A DNA stretch of 64,000 bases from assembly GCF_963677685.1 (NCBI RefSeq), contig NZ_OY782186.1, positions 372,001 through 436,000 on the forward strand, written 5' to 3'. The DNA comes from an uncultured Bacteroides sp. GTDB taxonomy: Bacteria > Bacteroidota > Bacteroidia > Bacteroidales > Bacteroidaceae. A program made the translations under genes and the position numbers. Shown here piece after piece: positions 44,412 through 53,024 of this stretch (the first letter of the stretch is position 1; each line of letters starts with the position of its first letter). The notes beneath the pieces were generated by a model. That model was not told where the DNA came from and did no database searches. It saw nothing but the letters and a program-made list of their open reading frames with translations.

Positions 44412-45881
44412 ATGAAAAAATTATTCTCATTGTTAATGATCTGTTCTCTGTTTTTATTTTCTTGCTCTCAAGATAATTTGCTAAGTTCTAATGATGATTC
44501 AGGCGCTAGCTATGCTCCAGTAACAACAAGGGGAGGATTATCTCCCAAATATAAACAACTAGGTTGGGGTATTGATATGACAGGAAATTACTTGTCTTTT
44601 GATGCAGTTAAAGGGCCTGTTATTGATGTTGCTAAATTTGAATCAGCTCCGAATCAAGAAAATCGTATTATTAGCATTCCTATACAAAGAACTATTGTAG
44701 CGAAATATTTTTATGGGAAGAATGCTACAGAATATACGGCAGACATGACATCTAAGTTAGATATTTCTTTTGGAGGTTCTGATGCAGCGACTAGGTATGA
44801 AGGAAAAAATCCTGTCTTTACTAATACTATAAGTGGAAGCTATGAAAAAAAACAGTCATATAGTAGTGCCTATACTTTTGTTGGCTATGATAAATGTATT
44901 ACTGCTGGAAAATGTTATTTTTTAGAGACAAACCCTGAGATTTTAAGAAATTACCTAGATGATGGTTTTTTGTATAGTTTGAACCATAATACTGCTCAAA
45001 CTGTAGTTAATGAATATGGCACACATGTTATACTGAACTGTACTTTAGGTGGAAGATTGAGCTTTATATATAAAAGTATGATATTGAAGAGTACAAAAGA
45101 AGTTATTGCCAAAGCAGGTGCTAATTATTCTTTTGAAAAGTTTGGTGTAAATACTAATGGGAGTAGTATTGATACTAAATTGGTAGAACAGAATTTAAGT
45201 TCATCTTTACGTGTTCAATCTTTTGGAGGGACAAAAGATATTTCTGTGAGCTGGGATTCTAAGGATGGAACTTTGTCGTCTTATTCGACAACAGATTGGA
45301 GTAATTCTGTGACTTTTGATACTGGTATTATAACTGAGATAAAAAATGTAATTCCGATTTATGATCTTGTTGCTGATCCCATTAAAAGAGCTGAATTAAA
45401 AATAGCTGTTGAAGATTATATAAAAAAGAGACAGTTAGAATTATTGGAACCTTTATATCATGGTTTTAAATCTTCTAAATATAATGATACCTTTGGTGCT
45501 GGAGAAGTAGGCTTGAAATATCTAGAAGATTATAAATACGATATAATTGGTGTTGAATGTTATGTACAGAGAGTTCGAACAGAAGGAACAATACCACTTT
45601 ATCATGGTTTTAAATCTTCTAAATATAATGATAATTTTATGGCTGGTCCAGAAGGAATGCAAAAGTTGAAAGATTGGGGATATGATATTATTGGAATTGC
45701 TGGTTATATATTTGCAAAACAAATTCCTGGAACTGTTCCATTGTATAATGGCTGGAAAAAATCTAAATATAATAATACTTTAGGAGCGGGAGATCCAGGC
45801 TTAAATATCTTTGATAAATATGGTTATAGAAATATAGGATTACTAGGTTATGTATATCCTGCTGAAACTTATTGGCAATGA
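44412..45881 (+). CDS. MACPF-domain lipoprotein with three C-terminal lectin-like repeats (BSAP-like antimicrobial toxin)
   Basis: This 489-residue protein has a lipoprotein signal with lipobox LFSC (Cys18) followed by SQDN, an acidic residue near the cysteine as in Bacteroides surface-export signals. The MACPF domain (about residues 50-330) has the signature YGTHV-x6-GG (Tyr202-Gly214). Three tandem modules of 48-residue spacing start at about 347, 395 and 443 (each P-LY-x-G-W/F-KxSKYN ... GYxxIGxxxYV), similar to sugar-binding repeats. The MACPF domain forms pores. Known BSAPs of Bacteroides use it to kill related strains, with LPS or an outer-membrane protein as target. Its place within an LPS locus fits an LPS-targeting type. 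It is bracketed by two dead IS elements. Confidence 0.93.
   Translation: MKKLFSLLMICSLFLFSCSQDNLLSSNDDSGASYAPVTTRGGLSPKYKQLGWGIDMTGNYLSFDAVKGPVIDVAKFESAPNQENRIISIPIQRTIVAKYFYGKNATEYTADMTSKLDISFGGSDAATRYEGKNPVFTNTISGSYEKKQSYSSAYTFVGYDKCITAGKCYFLETNPEILRNYLDDGFLYSLNHNTAQTVVNEYGTHVILNCTLGGRLSFIYKSMILKSTKEVIAKAGANYSFEKFGVNTNGSSIDTKLVEQNLSSSLRVQSFGGTKDISVSWDSKDGTLSSYSTTDWSNSVTFDTGIITEIKNVIPIYDLVADPIKRAELKIAVEDYIKKRQLELLEPLYHGFKSSKYNDTFGAGEVGLKYLEDYKYDIIGVECYVQRVRTEGTIPLYHGFKSSKYNDNFMAGPEGMQKLKDWGYDIIGIAGYIFAKQIPGTVPLYNGWKKSKYNNTLGAGDPGLNIFDKYGYRNIGLLGYVYPAETYWQ
45457..45633 (+). repeat. 33-bp exact direct repeat inside the MACPF gene
   Basis: The first 33 bases of repeat module 1 (45457-45489, starting ATCATGGTTTTAAATC) recur exactly at 45601-45633 in module 2. 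Offset is 144 bp, equal to one module. Modules 1 and 2 are thus recent duplicates; module 3 has diverged more. Confidence 0.9.
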
Positions 45882-45902
45882 TTTAGATTTATATTATGCA
45901 AT

Positions 45903-45943
45903 TTGAAATAGGCGTCTGATAAGAATAGACGTCTATTTTTTCT
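45903..45943 (+). terminator. Terminator after the MACPF gene
   Basis: ATAGGCGTCT (45908-45917) pairs with AGACGTCTAT (45927-45936) with one G:U pair, followed by a T run. It begins about 25 bp after the stop codon. Confidence 0.65.
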
Positions 45944-45969
45944 TATTTCAAGGTTGTTTATATGAAATG

Positions 45970-45978
45970 TTATTAATT
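45970..45978 (+). repeat. Left target-site duplication of the IS4-type element
   Basis: TTATTAATT, identical to 47088-47096 on the other side of the element. Confidence 0.65.
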
Positions 45979-47087
45979 TATTGCTGTCCGATAAACCCCG
46001 TAATAGCCTATAAATAGTTCCCGAAATACTATAAGCGTTTCGGGTTCTTTTCTTCAAAGACAAGCTCCTCAATCAAAAAAGAGATGGTTCCGGAGGGTTA
46101 TTAGTAACCGTATTCAAGTAAGTTTCCCTATCTTTTTCTGATCAACATGCGTTATAATACGAGCTTTATGAATGAGAGTTTCTTCTTTTGGTTGTTGTTT
46201 GGTGAAGCAGACCTGCTGTATACGTATTTCCATAAATCCATTAGGAGTCTGGGATATTGTATCGTTCAAAATACAGTCTTTAAGATTCCTCTTCATCTTG
46301 GTTACATATATCACTCCTTTTGGTGTCATCTGTTCAAGCTTGACGTAGTCGATATAAGCACGATTCATAGTCATAATATCGCTTTTACTTAATGATGTTG
46401 GATTTAACATGAAGGAATCGTTGGTTGCAGCGGAGGTGAATTTAATGTCTGAAGGTACACTTTCGTTAGCATGGGTTACGGTATGGACTTTTATGCCACC
46501 CTTCTTCTTACCTGTTTTAGGATGGCGTCCAACACCTTTAAAAAGCAGATTGGAGAATAACGATATAGTGGTAGAGTCTATTATTTGCAGACGCTTCATC
46601 CATTTGGGTTCATTCTGGAATCGGCTGTCCAAAGAAAGTTGATTATGATATGTTGCATATAAATCACGATATATACACTCAAATACAGCTTCAGGGCGTC
46701 GCTTGTTTGCATCGGACAATGTACTACGAGAGGTCATCATGAAAATACTCAAATGATTTAACTTACGAGCTTCCGCCTGCAGGGATGCGGTAATTTCACG
46801 TAAAGAATCAAAACGCATAATAACGGCATAAAGCATAACAAAGGTATGTGTCTAGCAATCGAACCGCTTTATATAATGTTCTCCACCTACTTCCCTACTA
46901 ATCTTTAGATTTTTATCAAGTAATCTTATTATCTGACTATAGAGCGACTGTTCGCTAAAATGTGTACTTTTCCCATGGTTATTTATTTTTGTCTAGCAAC
47001 AGCTAAATAACCACAAAGGGCTGGCTCCTGAAAAATGGAATCGGCCCTAATTTTATATGTAACTAAAAGTTTTATCGGACAGCAATA
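45979..47087 (-). mobile_element. Decayed IS4-type insertion sequence with intact ends
   Basis: A 17-bp terminal inverted repeat (TATTGCTGTCCGATAAA at 45979-45995 and its complement at 47071-47087) bounds a 1109-bp element. A 9-bp duplication of TTATTAATT flanks it. It lies between the MACPF gene and the GT2 gene. The body carries only a broken transposase, so it can no longer move by itself. The terminal repeats are exact in the window. Confidence 0.85.
46073..46977 (-). pseudogene. IS4-family transposase (DUF4372 type), broken
   Basis: A DUF4372-type N-terminal region (SLYSQIIRLLDKN, GGEHYIKRFDC then a stop where a Trp is usual) is joined by frameshift to a long open part (46114-46836: LYAVIMRFDSLREI, STTISLFSNLLFKGVGRHPKTGKK, the start of the DDE domain). 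The normal C-terminus of about 90 residues is missing. Only a tail reading NPPEPSLF remains, in another frame, so an internal deletion removed the last catalytic part. One near-start frameshift and one stop add to the loss. Confidence 0.85.
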
Positions 47088-47096
47088 TTATTAATT
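47088..47096 (+). repeat. Right target-site duplication of the IS4-type element
   Basis: TTATTAATT, identical to 45970-45978. Confidence 0.65.
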
Positions 47097-47130
47097 ATAG
47101 ATTGGGCATTATCCACTCAGAAAAATATCT

Positions 47131-47138
47131 TACTTTTG
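47131..47138 (+). promoter_or_regulatory. -7 element, possible copy of the msbA promoter
   Basis: TACTTTTG, exact TAnnTTTG. From here 22 of 30 bases match those at the msbA promoter (48450 onward), and the upstream CTCAGA is also shared. It may drive the GT2 gene 250 bp downstream. Confidence 0.5.
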
Positions 47139-47237
47139 TAGCTCAATCATTATAACAGTATTTTCTGAGGTTGTATAAGAAGGATATGTTTTGCTTGTGC
47201 TTTTGAGTTTGCTATTTTTGTTCTTCATTCTACTTCA

Positions 47238-47363
47238 ATGGATTGTTATTTATACCTTAAAGAATATGATTTAAGCTATGATCCTGTTTCATTCCATTTT
47301 AGACAGGAGAGGATAGTATTCTATGACCTTAGTTCACAAGCCATATTGATTCTTTCAAAGTGA
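47238..47363 (+). CDS. Possible small frame or remnant, 41 residues
   Basis: The frame ATG to TGA (MDCYLYLKEYDL...LILSK) lies in the 300-bp spacer between the IS element and the GT2 gene. No motif is recognised. It may be the tail of a lost LPS gene or chance. Confidence 0.25.
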   Translation: MDCYLYLKEYDLSYDPVSFHFRQERIVFYDLSSQAILILSK

Positions 47364-47399
47364 TTGTAGAAAACTTTTTAGTAAATATAGAAGCATAAA

Positions 47400-48392
47400 A
47401 TGCAGACGAATAAGAAACCATTGGTAAGTATTATTGTTCCAAATTATAATCATGGAAGATTTTTGTATGAACGTATAGAGTCTATTTTGGGGCAAAGCTT
47501 TCAGGATTTTGAATTGATATTGCTGGATGATGCTTCCGTTGATAATAGTAAGGATGTTTTGTTGAAGTACAAAGATATACCTGCTGTCTCTCACATTTGT
47601 ATTAATATAATAAATACAGGAAGTCCTTTTATACAATGGAAAAAGGGGTTAAGCCTTGTTAGAGGTGAGTATATCTGGATCGCAGAAAGTGACGATTTTT
47701 CTGATCCTCTCTTCTTAGAAAAAATGCTGTTATTAATGGAAAAGAATGAGGATGCTGTTGCTTGCTTTTCAGGATCGATACTTATAGATGAGGATGGGAA
47801 AATCCTTTTCAAAGATAAAGATTATTGGAGGAGATGTAAAAAAAAATATCTAGGTAAGCATTCTATATTTGATGGTATGAGCTATGTTAGCCACAATCTA
47901 TATTGGAAAAATTATATATACAATGCAAGCGCTGTTTTGTTCCGTCATGATTGCCTGTCGAAGGTTATGGATTCTTCTTGCTTTAATATGCGATTCTGTG
48001 GGGATTGGTTGTTTTGGGTAGAGATAATATCTCAGGGGAAAGTTATTGAAGCCTATGAAAAACTTAATTATTTTAGGCAGCATCAGAATAGTACTACTGT
48101 AAAAGCTAAAACACAGGGGCAAAATATTCTTGAAGATATAGAAGTCGTGAGGCAGATTGAAGAAAGAATTTCGGATTTGGGACATTACAGAAAAATATTA
48201 AGACGTGGAATACTTTATAAAAAAATAGGTCGAATGAATGCCCCCTCTGATATAAAGAAAAAAATATATCTGAATTTAAAGGATACTTTAGATGGTGATA
48301 TTTGTTCGTATTTTATTGAACGGCTAAATAAAAGCTTCAGCTGTATTCTTCCTTGGCTTTTAATTTCTTCAAGAGATCGAATGAGGTCTTGA
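47400..48392 (+). CDS. Glycosyltransferase family 2
   Basis: This 330-residue GT-A enzyme has VSIIVPNYNHGRFLYERIESIL, LLDDASVDNS and IWIAESDDFSD with the DxD-type metal site, then GDWLFWVEI. It has the usual length. It probably adds a sugar to the LPS glycan. It sits after the IS element and before msbA, the last sugar-transfer gene of the locus, and is a candidate for the gene whose product makes the host resistant to its own MACPF toxin (inference). Confidence 0.93.
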   Translation: MQTNKKPLVSIIVPNYNHGRFLYERIESILGQSFQDFELILLDDASVDNSKDVLLKYKDIPAVSHICINIINTGSPFIQWKKGLSLVRGEYIWIAESDDFSDPLFLEKMLLLMEKNEDAVACFSGSILIDEDGKILFKDKDYWRRCKKKYLGKHSIFDGMSYVSHNLYWKNYIYNASAVLFRHDCLSKVMDSSCFNMRFCGDWLFWVEIISQGKVIEAYEKLNYFRQHQNSTTVKAKTQGQNILEDIEVVRQIEERISDLGHYRKILRRGILYKKIGRMNAPSDIKKKIYLNLKDTLDGDICSYFIERLNKSFSCILPWLLISSRDRMRS

Positions 48393-48449
48393 TTTATAGC
48401 CTAAGCTCGTATTTACGAGTGAATAAGCCGCTCAGATAGAAAAATGTTC

Positions 48450-48457
48450 TATCTTTG
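48450..48457 (+). promoter_or_regulatory. -7 element for the MsbA-type transporter
   Basis: TATCTTTG, exact TAnnTTTG, 26 nt before the ATG at 48484. Confidence 0.6.
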
Positions 48458-48483
48458 TATTTCAAACCATATAACAATAAGTA

Positions 48484-50316
48484 ATGAAGGAATTCTTTCA
48501 ACTCATGAGAAGATTTTTGGCACCATATAAGAAGTATCTAGTATGGGCTGTGTTTTTAAATCTACTATCTGCTGTGTTCAATATCTTTTCGTTTACTTTA
48601 ATTATGCCAATACTGCGCATACTGTTTAAAATGGACAATGAGGTGTACAAGTTTATGCCTTGGGATTCTGCTATAGGACTGAAAGAATTAGTGGTGAATA
48701 ATTTTTCTTATTATATTACAGAGATGATTGCCAAGAATGGTCCTTCACTTACTCTATTGCTTATTGGACTTTTCTTTGCGTTTATGACGCTGTTGAAAAC
48801 TTCTTGCTATTTTTCCTCTACTGCTGTGATGGTTCCTCTGCGGACAGGGGTTGTACGGGATATCCGTGTATTGGTCTATTCTAAAGTGACGAATCTTCCA
48901 TTAGGATTTTTCTCAGAAGAACGTAAAGGGGATATTATTGCTCGTATGAGTGGAGATGTAAATGAAATTGAAAACTCTGTGACGAGTTCGTTGAATATGT
49001 TAATAAAAAATCCTATATTGCTTCTCATGTACTTTACTACTTTAATTGTTACAAGTTGGCAATTGACTTTGTTTACTTTAGTAGTATTGCCTGGAATGGG
49101 ATGGTTTATGGGGGTTGTAGGGAGGAAATTGAAACGTCAATCTTTAGAGGCGCAAGCTAAATGGAGTGATACCATGTCTCAATTGGAAGAGACGCTTGGA
49201 GGGTTGAGAGTGATTAAGGCTTTTATTGCCGAGAAGAAGATGGTTGACCGTTTTACGAAATGTAGCAATGAGTATAGAGATGCTACAAATAGGGTCGCAA
49301 TGAGACAGGCTCTAGCGCATCCTATGAGTGAATTTTTGGGAACATTACTGATTGTAGTAGTGCTTTGGTTTGGCGGCTCGTTGATTTTAGGGCATAACTC
49401 GCCTATTGAAGCTCCTACTTTTATTTTTTATATGCTTATTTTGTACAGTGTTATTGAGCCTTTAAAAGAGTTTTCTAAAGCTGGGTATAATATACCTAAA
49501 GGATTGGCTTCTATGGAGCGTGTAGACAAAATTTTGGAAGCCAAAAATAAAGTTGTAGAACTTGCCGACCCAAAATCTCTAAAAGGGCTTGAAGAAGCGA
49601 TTGAATTTGATGATATTTCTTTTAGCTATGATGCCAAAAAGGATGTGCTGAAGCATATTAACTTAACAGTTCCTAAAGGAAAAACTGTTGCTTTGGTTGG
49701 TCAATCGGGATCAGGTAAATCTACGTTGGTTGATTTGTTGCCTCGTTATCATGATGTTCAACTGGGAGAGATAAAAATTGATGGTGTAAATATTAAGGAA
49801 GTGAAGATTTCTGACTTGCGAGGACTCATCGGAAATGTTAATCAGGAAGCGATCTTGTTTAATGATACGTTTTTTAATAATATAGCTTTTGGGGTAGAAA
49901 ATGCTACTATGGAGCAGGTTATTGAGGCTGCAAAAATAGCAAATGCTCATGATTTTATAATGGAGAAAGAAGAGGGATATGATACAAACATTGGGGATAG
50001 AGGTGGAAAACTATCTGGAGGTCAGAGACAGCGTATCAGTATCGCTCGTGCTATATTGAAAAATCCTCCGATATTGATTCTAGATGAGGCAACTTCTGCG
50101 CTTGATACGGAATCGGAACGTTTGGTACAAGAGGCTTTAGAGAGATTGATGAAAGATCGTACTACTATTGCTATTGCTCACAGGCTTTCCACTATTAAAA
50201 ATGCGGATGAAATATGCGTATTACATGAAGGAGAGATTGTAGAACGAGGCAAGCATGAAGAATTATTAGCTCAAAACGGATATTATAAACGTTTGAATGA
50301 TATGCAGACTTTATAA
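48484..50316 (+). CDS. msbA: MsbA-type lipid A/ABC exporter
   Basis: This 610-residue half-transporter has six membrane helices in the first half and an ATPase domain: Walker A GQSGSGKST, signature LSGGQRQR, Walker B ILILDEATSALD and the H-loop IAHRLSTI. It flips lipid A-core or a similar lipid across the inner membrane. Related families (drug, peptide) cannot be fully excluded, but position in an LPS locus supports MsbA. Its stop abuts the RNase H stop directly. Confidence 0.85.
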   Translation: MKEFFQLMRRFLAPYKKYLVWAVFLNLLSAVFNIFSFTLIMPILRILFKMDNEVYKFMPWDSAIGLKELVVNNFSYYITEMIAKNGPSLTLLLIGLFFAFMTLLKTSCYFSSTAVMVPLRTGVVRDIRVLVYSKVTNLPLGFFSEERKGDIIARMSGDVNEIENSVTSSLNMLIKNPILLLMYFTTLIVTSWQLTLFTLVVLPGMGWFMGVVGRKLKRQSLEAQAKWSDTMSQLEETLGGLRVIKAFIAEKKMVDRFTKCSNEYRDATNRVAMRQALAHPMSEFLGTLLIVVVLWFGGSLILGHNSPIEAPTFIFYMLILYSVIEPLKEFSKAGYNIPKGLASMERVDKILEAKNKVVELADPKSLKGLEEAIEFDDISFSYDAKKDVLKHINLTVPKGKTVALVGQSGSGKSTLVDLLPRYHDVQLGEIKIDGVNIKEVKISDLRGLIGNVNQEAILFNDTFFNNIAFGVENATMEQVIEAAKIANAHDFIMEKEEGYDTNIGDRGGKLSGGQRQRISIARAILKNPPILILDEATSALDTESERLVQEALERLMKDRTTIAIAHRLSTIKNADEICVLHEGEIVERGKHEELLAQNGYYKRLNDMQTL

Positions 50317-50940
50317 TTATTTTCTTCCGAAATCAGCAGGTATTTCGCCCCATATTTTTGTTTCCCATTTTAAGATTGGGGTGGTATATTTATTTTCTCT
50401 GAGCCATATTTCTGCGCGCTCAATGAGTTTAAATAACTCTTCTGTCTCTGAGGTTCGTGGGAGTTTAGTCTTGCACTTTTTTTGTTTGACCCAGCTGATT
50501 GCATTAACACTATCGCTATAGATAGGCATATCAAATCCTTTTTGTTTTAATAAGGCTAAGCCATGAACGAGAGCTAGAAATTCTCCAATGTTATTGGTGC
50601 CTCTCATTGGCCCAAAATGAAAAATTTCTTGTTGACTAGCTACATGTACCCCTCTGTATTCCATGGGACCAGGATTACCGCTGCATGCAGCATCTACAGC
50701 TAAACTGTTTTCGATAATAGCTGTGGGAAGAGCTGCTGGCTTGTTCTTTGGCTTTGAAGGCTTTGTTCCTATATAGGCGTATGGAGAGGATGCAAAGGCT
50801 TTTTCTGCTTCTTCTTTACTATCAAAAGATTTGTATTTGGCATTTTCGTATCCTTTAGTTTGCAAAAGACATTCATTCCAAGTACTGTAGATACCTGGAT
50901 TTACTCCATCCCATACGACATAAAACTTCTGCTTTGCCAT
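50317..50940 (-). CDS. Ribonuclease H with viroplasmin-type N-terminal domain
   Basis: This 207-residue protein has an N-terminal caulimovirus viroplasmin-like module (KFYVVWDGVNPGIYSTWNEC, about residues 4-50), found in eukaryotic RNase H1, and a C-terminal RNase HI domain. The catalytic Asp is in AVDAACSGNPG, the Glu in NNIGEFLAL, the second Asp in IYSDSVNA. It removes RNA from RNA-DNA hybrids. The -7 element is at 50968-50975. Confidence 0.92.
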   Translation of the reverse strand: MAKQKFYVVWDGVNPGIYSTWNECLLQTKGYENAKYKSFDSKEEAEKAFASSPYAYIGTKPSKPKNKPAALPTAIIENSLAVDAACSGNPGPMEYRGVHVASQQEIFHFGPMRGTNNIGEFLALVHGLALLKQKGFDMPIYSDSVNAISWVKQKKCKTKLPRTSETEELFKLIERAEIWLRENKYTTPILKWETKIWGEIPADFGRK

Positions 50941-50967
50941 TCCTATATTCTTATATTATTACGTAAG

Positions 50968-50975
50968 CAAAGGTA
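50968..50975 (-). promoter_or_regulatory. -7 element for the RNase H gene
   Basis: Minus-strand TACCTTTG, exact TAnnTTTG, 27 nt upstream of the ATG. Confidence 0.55.
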
Positions 50976-51162
50976 CGATTATTTTTTATTCCCATATTGT
51001 ACTTTCAATTGAATTAGATTCTAAGAGGCTTGATGCTGATATAGAGAAAGTAGAGAAGCTAAATAATTAAAAATGCTTCTGATATGACTCGTTTTATAGT
51101 GTAATTATTGTACTCTACACTATTTATGTTGCATGATTGCATCAATTTATAGGCTAATTGCT

Positions 51163-51170
51163 TATCTTTG
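51163..51170 (+). promoter_or_regulatory. -7 element for aroK
   Basis: TATCTTTG, exact TAnnTTTG, 25 nt upstream of ATG 51196. Confidence 0.6.
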
Positions 51171-51195
51171 CTTTGAACTAATAGCAATGCAGTAG

Positions 51196-51732
51196 ATGAT
51201 TCGTATTTTTTTAACTGGTTATATGGGAGCCGGAAAAACAACTTTAGGGAAAGCTTTTGCTCGTAAGATGAATTTATCATTTATTGACTTAGACTGGTAT
51301 ATTGAGGGTCATTTTCATAAAACGGTTCAAGAGTTGTTTCTTGAGCATGGTGAAGAAGGATTCCGTGAATTAGAAAGGAACATGTTGCATGAAGTGGCTT
51401 TATTTGAGAATGTTTTAATCTCTACGGGTGGAGGAACTCCTTGTTTTTTTGATAATATGGATTTCATGAATTCTTGTGGGAAGACCGTTTTCTTGAGCGT
51501 AAATCCTGATGTTTTATTCTCTCGATTGCGTGTTGCTAAGCAGCAAAGACCTATATTACAGGGCAAAAATGACGAAGAATTGAAACTTTTTATAATTGAA
51601 GCTTTGGAGAAAAGAATGCCTCACTATCTTAGAGCAAAATATATTTTTTGTGCTGATGAATTGGAAAATTTGAATCAAATAGAGAACTCTGTACAAAAAA
51701 TGAAAACATTATTGGAGATTGTTGAATCGTGA
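51196..51732 (+). CDS. aroK: Shikimate kinase
   Basis: This 178-residue kinase of the aromatic amino acid pathway has the P-loop GYMGAGKTTLGK, the LDWYIE shikimate-binding Asp region, and STGGGTPCF. Its length is standard. It is followed after 12 bp by a small membrane-protein gene, likely cotranscribed. Confidence 0.95.
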   Translation: MIRIFLTGYMGAGKTTLGKAFARKMNLSFIDLDWYIEGHFHKTVQELFLEHGEEGFRELERNMLHEVALFENVLISTGGGTPCFFDNMDFMNSCGKTVFLSVNPDVLFSRLRVAKQQRPILQGKNDEELKLFIIEALEKRMPHYLRAKYIFCADELENLNQIENSVQKMKTLLEIVES

Positions 51733-51744
51733 AAATAATATTTT

Positions 51745-52143
51745 ATGCCACATCATTTGAATACTAATAAGCAGTTTATGATAGGCAATGGCATTTTGGC
51801 TTTTGCTGTGATTTTTGTTGTTGTGATTTTTGTTTATATGAGTCTGAAGCTTCAACAGGATAAGAAAAGAGATAGAACTTTTATTGAGGTTTATGATATT
51901 GCATTGGAACGAGGATTTGTTGGTGATTCGCTGTCTGTTTTTGTAAATGATAGTCTTTTTCTGAAGACTACTGTAAAAAGTCAACCATTGTCACTAAAGA
52001 TTAAGCGTTTTGCAGCACAGAGTGCGCTTATGATTGTAGATCATCGAACAGAAAATGTTTCAACTTTTGATTTAAGTGAAAAAGGCGGTAGTTATCGTTT
52101 TGAGAAAGATGCGGATGGTATAAAACAGTTAGCTAAGAAATAA
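51745..52143 (+). CDS. Conserved hypothetical with one membrane helix
   Basis: This 132-residue protein has a short N-terminal tail, one membrane helix (about residues 12-33) and a soluble part with SLSVFVNDSLFLKTTVKSQP and DLSEKGGSYRFEK. No family was recognised. It follows aroK by 12 bp. The orientation suggests a periplasmic C-terminal domain. Confidence 0.8.
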   Translation: MPHHLNTNKQFMIGNGILAFAVIFVVVIFVYMSLKLQQDKKRDRTFIEVYDIALERGFVGDSLSVFVNDSLFLKTTVKSQPLSLKIKRFAAQSALMIVDHRTENVSTFDLSEKGGSYRFEKDADGIKQLAKK

Positions 52144-52157
52144 ATAAAGGTTCCCAA

Positions 52158-52973
52158 TTAAAAATTTGTTTTATACTTTTTAAGTTCATTACGAAGCTCA
52201 AGAGCCTTGTTATCTGTTAGCATGTTAAGTAATTTCCAGAATTTTTCTCCATGATTCATTTCTTTGGTATGGCATAATTCGTGTAATAATACGTAATTTA
52301 TTAAATGTTCAGGTAATAGAAGAAGAAAGTAGGATAGGTTAATATTCTGTTTAGCAGAACAGCTTCCCCATCTGCCACGACTTGAGTTGATTTTGACGCT
52401 TTCATAATGTAGCTGATTTTTTTCACTGAGCATGTAGAGCTTTGGTGGAAGGATGATCTTGGCATTTCGCCTTAAAGCCTCTTCTATAACTTTGCGCAAC
52501 CATATTTGTAGTTTTTTGTCTTCAAAATTTGCATTTGTAGGGCAAATTATTTTCATTTTTCCAGGTTCGGAATGAGCTAGGAATCGTTCTTGGTTTTCTT
52601 GAATTAGTGATAATTCAAAAAAATCGGTTTGTATTTTATAGTCTAAATTAATATGAGTGGTTAGAACGTTCTTCTTACTAATTAATAATTTTTCGCGTAA
52701 TTTTTCGATCGTAACTTTTACTTCCTTTAGAGAGGTTTTGGGAGGAATCGTTATCGTAATTTCATCATTTCTTGTACGAAAGATGAATCGTTTTGCTCGC
52801 GGATTTACATGTATTATTAAGCGCCCTAGTTCTTTGTCTTCTATTATTTGATCCAACTTCTTTGCTTTTTTATTAGAATTTCTGTACGTGTTGTAGGTGT
52901 ACAAATTAATATATAAAATATTGAATGAGCAAGATAAATATTGTTTTGTAGAAAAAATAGTATATAGATGCAA
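52158..52973 (-). CDS. YgjP-like (M48/DUF45) zinc metallopeptidase
   Basis: This protein has the zinc motif HELCH followed by KEMNHGEKFW, and the SSRGRWGSCSA motif of the YgjP/WLM-type family, which belongs with SprT-like proteases. The only ATG is at 52973, giving 271 residues, but the first 39 residues look like a non-coding AT-rich lead. A TTG at 52856, just before DQIIEDKELG, is a more natural start (232 residues). It converges on the small membrane-protein gene after aroK, 14 bp away. Confidence 0.88.
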   Translation of the reverse strand: MHLYTIFSTKQYLSCSFNILYINLYTYNTYRNSNKKAKKLDQIIEDKELGRLIIHVNPRAKRFIFRTRNDEITITIPPKTSLKEVKVTIEKLREKLLISKKNVLTTHINLDYKIQTDFFELSLIQENQERFLAHSEPGKMKIICPTNANFEDKKLQIWLRKVIEEALRRNAKIILPPKLYMLSEKNQLHYESVKINSSRGRWGSCSAKQNINLSYFLLLLPEHLINYVLLHELCHTKEMNHGEKFWKLLNMLTDNKALELRNELKKYKTNF

Positions 52974-53024
52974 CTTTTTTTGTATTACTTCCGTCTAACT
53001 TAATAAAGAAGGAAAAGTATTGAA

